A stretch of 5,206 nt of DNA. Origin: an uncultured Chloroflexota bacterium. GTDB lineage: Bacteria; Chloroflexota; Dehalococcoidia; UBA2979. The stretch's first letter is position 1; every line of letters starts with the position of its first letter. The position numbers and the translations under genes were made by a program. The notes under the pieces were generated by a model. The model had not been told where the DNA came from. It worked only from the letters and a program-made list of their open reading frames with translations, and searched no databases. Shown in pieces: positions 4,697 to 5,206 of this stretch. The stretch spans positions 1-5,206 of the forward strand of contig CADEHD010000164.1 of the NCBI GenBank assembly GCA_902827055.1, written 5' to 3'.

Positions 4697-5206
4697 CTAG
4701 GAGCGCGCGCCCCGCCGCATGGGGAGGAGCGCACTCAGCGCGATGACGAGCCCGCCCGCGCCGGCGATGACCCCGTTGCGCATCGGCACCTCGAGGAGCG
4801 CGCGGGCGACGCCCAGCTCGGTGGTGCCGAGCACGCCCGAGGCCGCAACGACCCCCTCGATGAGCCACCCGCCGGCCACCCCGCCGCCCACTGCGACGGC
4901 GCCTCCCGCGACGATCGCCAGTCCGAGCGCGAGCAACCCGCGCCGTGCACCCGTCGCGGCCAGCGCCAGCGCGAGTAACACCGCCACACCGCCCGCGACC
5001 GCGAGCATGGTGCGCGTGCTGGCGTGGGTGCGGGCCGTGAGGGCGCCCGCGACGGTGGCGAGCAGCGGATCCGCGGAGCCGCTGGCCTCGGTCACGGCCG
5101 GCTCCTCGGCGTATCGGGCTGCGGCGGCCCGTGCGACGAGGGCGCCCTGCAGTCGCGTCACGTCGAGCGCGCCCTCGGCGTTCACGACATCCACGCGAGG
5201 CACCCC
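4697..5206 (-). CDS. Unrecognised multi-helix membrane protein, C-terminal part (N-terminus beyond the window)
   Basis: The minus-strand frame is open from the right edge to a TAG at 4699-4697, giving about 169 residues. A GTG at 5203 is the first possible start inside the window, but the frame continues past it and the protein begins there without a signal or ribosome site, so the true start is probably outside. Counting from that GTG, residues 1-63 are soluble and Ala-rich (contains VDVVNAEGALDVTRLQGALV). Three hydrophobic segments follow at about 66-84, 90-116 and 144-162. The loop between the last two (about 117-143) is semi-polar, and the tail is basic (MRRGARS), suggesting a cytoplasmic C-terminus. 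The composition (Ala, Gly, Val, Leu) is typical of membrane proteins in GC-rich genomes. I do not recognise a family; nothing visible indicates a catalytic or transport function. Confidence 0.7.
   Translation of the reverse strand, partial: GVPRVDVVNAEGALDVTRLQGALVARAAAARYAEEPAVTEASGSADPLLATVAGALTARTHASTRTMLAVAGGVAVLLALALAATGARRGLLALGLAIVAGGAVAVGGGVAGGWLIEGVVAASGVLGTTELGVARALLEVPMRNGVIAGAGGLVIALSALLPMRRGARS

Overview
The window is GC-rich bacterial DNA with compact genes, GTG starts, and long empty reading frames opposite the true genes. The lipoprotein with a long Ala/Thr linker, the FixX-like ferredoxin and the divergent succinyl-CoA-ligase-type genes suggest a high-GC free-living bacterium such as Chloroflexota or Actinomycetota. 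I cannot fix the phylum from this sequence alone.

Layout, left to right. The + strand opens with the 3' end of an unrecognised gene (1-225). A small one-helix membrane protein with a C-terminal SHOCT domain (266-580) follows after 40 bases. The centre is a minus-strand cluster transcribed right to left: the beta subunit (3682-2477) and alpha subunit (2318-1422) of an ADP-forming succinyl-CoA-ligase-type enzyme, a one-cluster ferredoxin (1344-1129), and a DUF1697 protein (1118-588). The DUF1697 gene ends tail to tail with the SHOCT gene, 7 bases apart. A divergent intergenic region (3683-3950) carries a good promoter candidate for the minus-strand cluster, two GC-rich palindromes in its leader, and a weaker promoter candidate for the + strand. 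That strand then encodes a lipoprotein of the 'secreted repeat' family (3951-4532), followed by a terminator-like hairpin (4558-4592). The right edge holds the C-terminal part of an unrecognised multi-helix membrane protein on the minus strand (4697-5206).

How the genes may work together. The two ligase subunits would form one enzyme joining a carboxylic acid to CoA at the cost of ATP, or running in reverse. The ferredoxin just downstream hints at a link to ferredoxin-dependent 2-oxoacid or electron-bifurcation chemistry, but no oxidoreductase is present here. The beta subunit keeps the ATP-grasp and metal-binding motifs yet lacks the usual GGI-x-RCD segment of SucC, so its substrate may not be succinate. 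I see no CRISPR array, mobile element, tRNA or rRNA, and no convincing new multi-gene system. The points most worth checking are the divergent ligase, its structured leader and intercistronic gap, and its ferredoxin partner.
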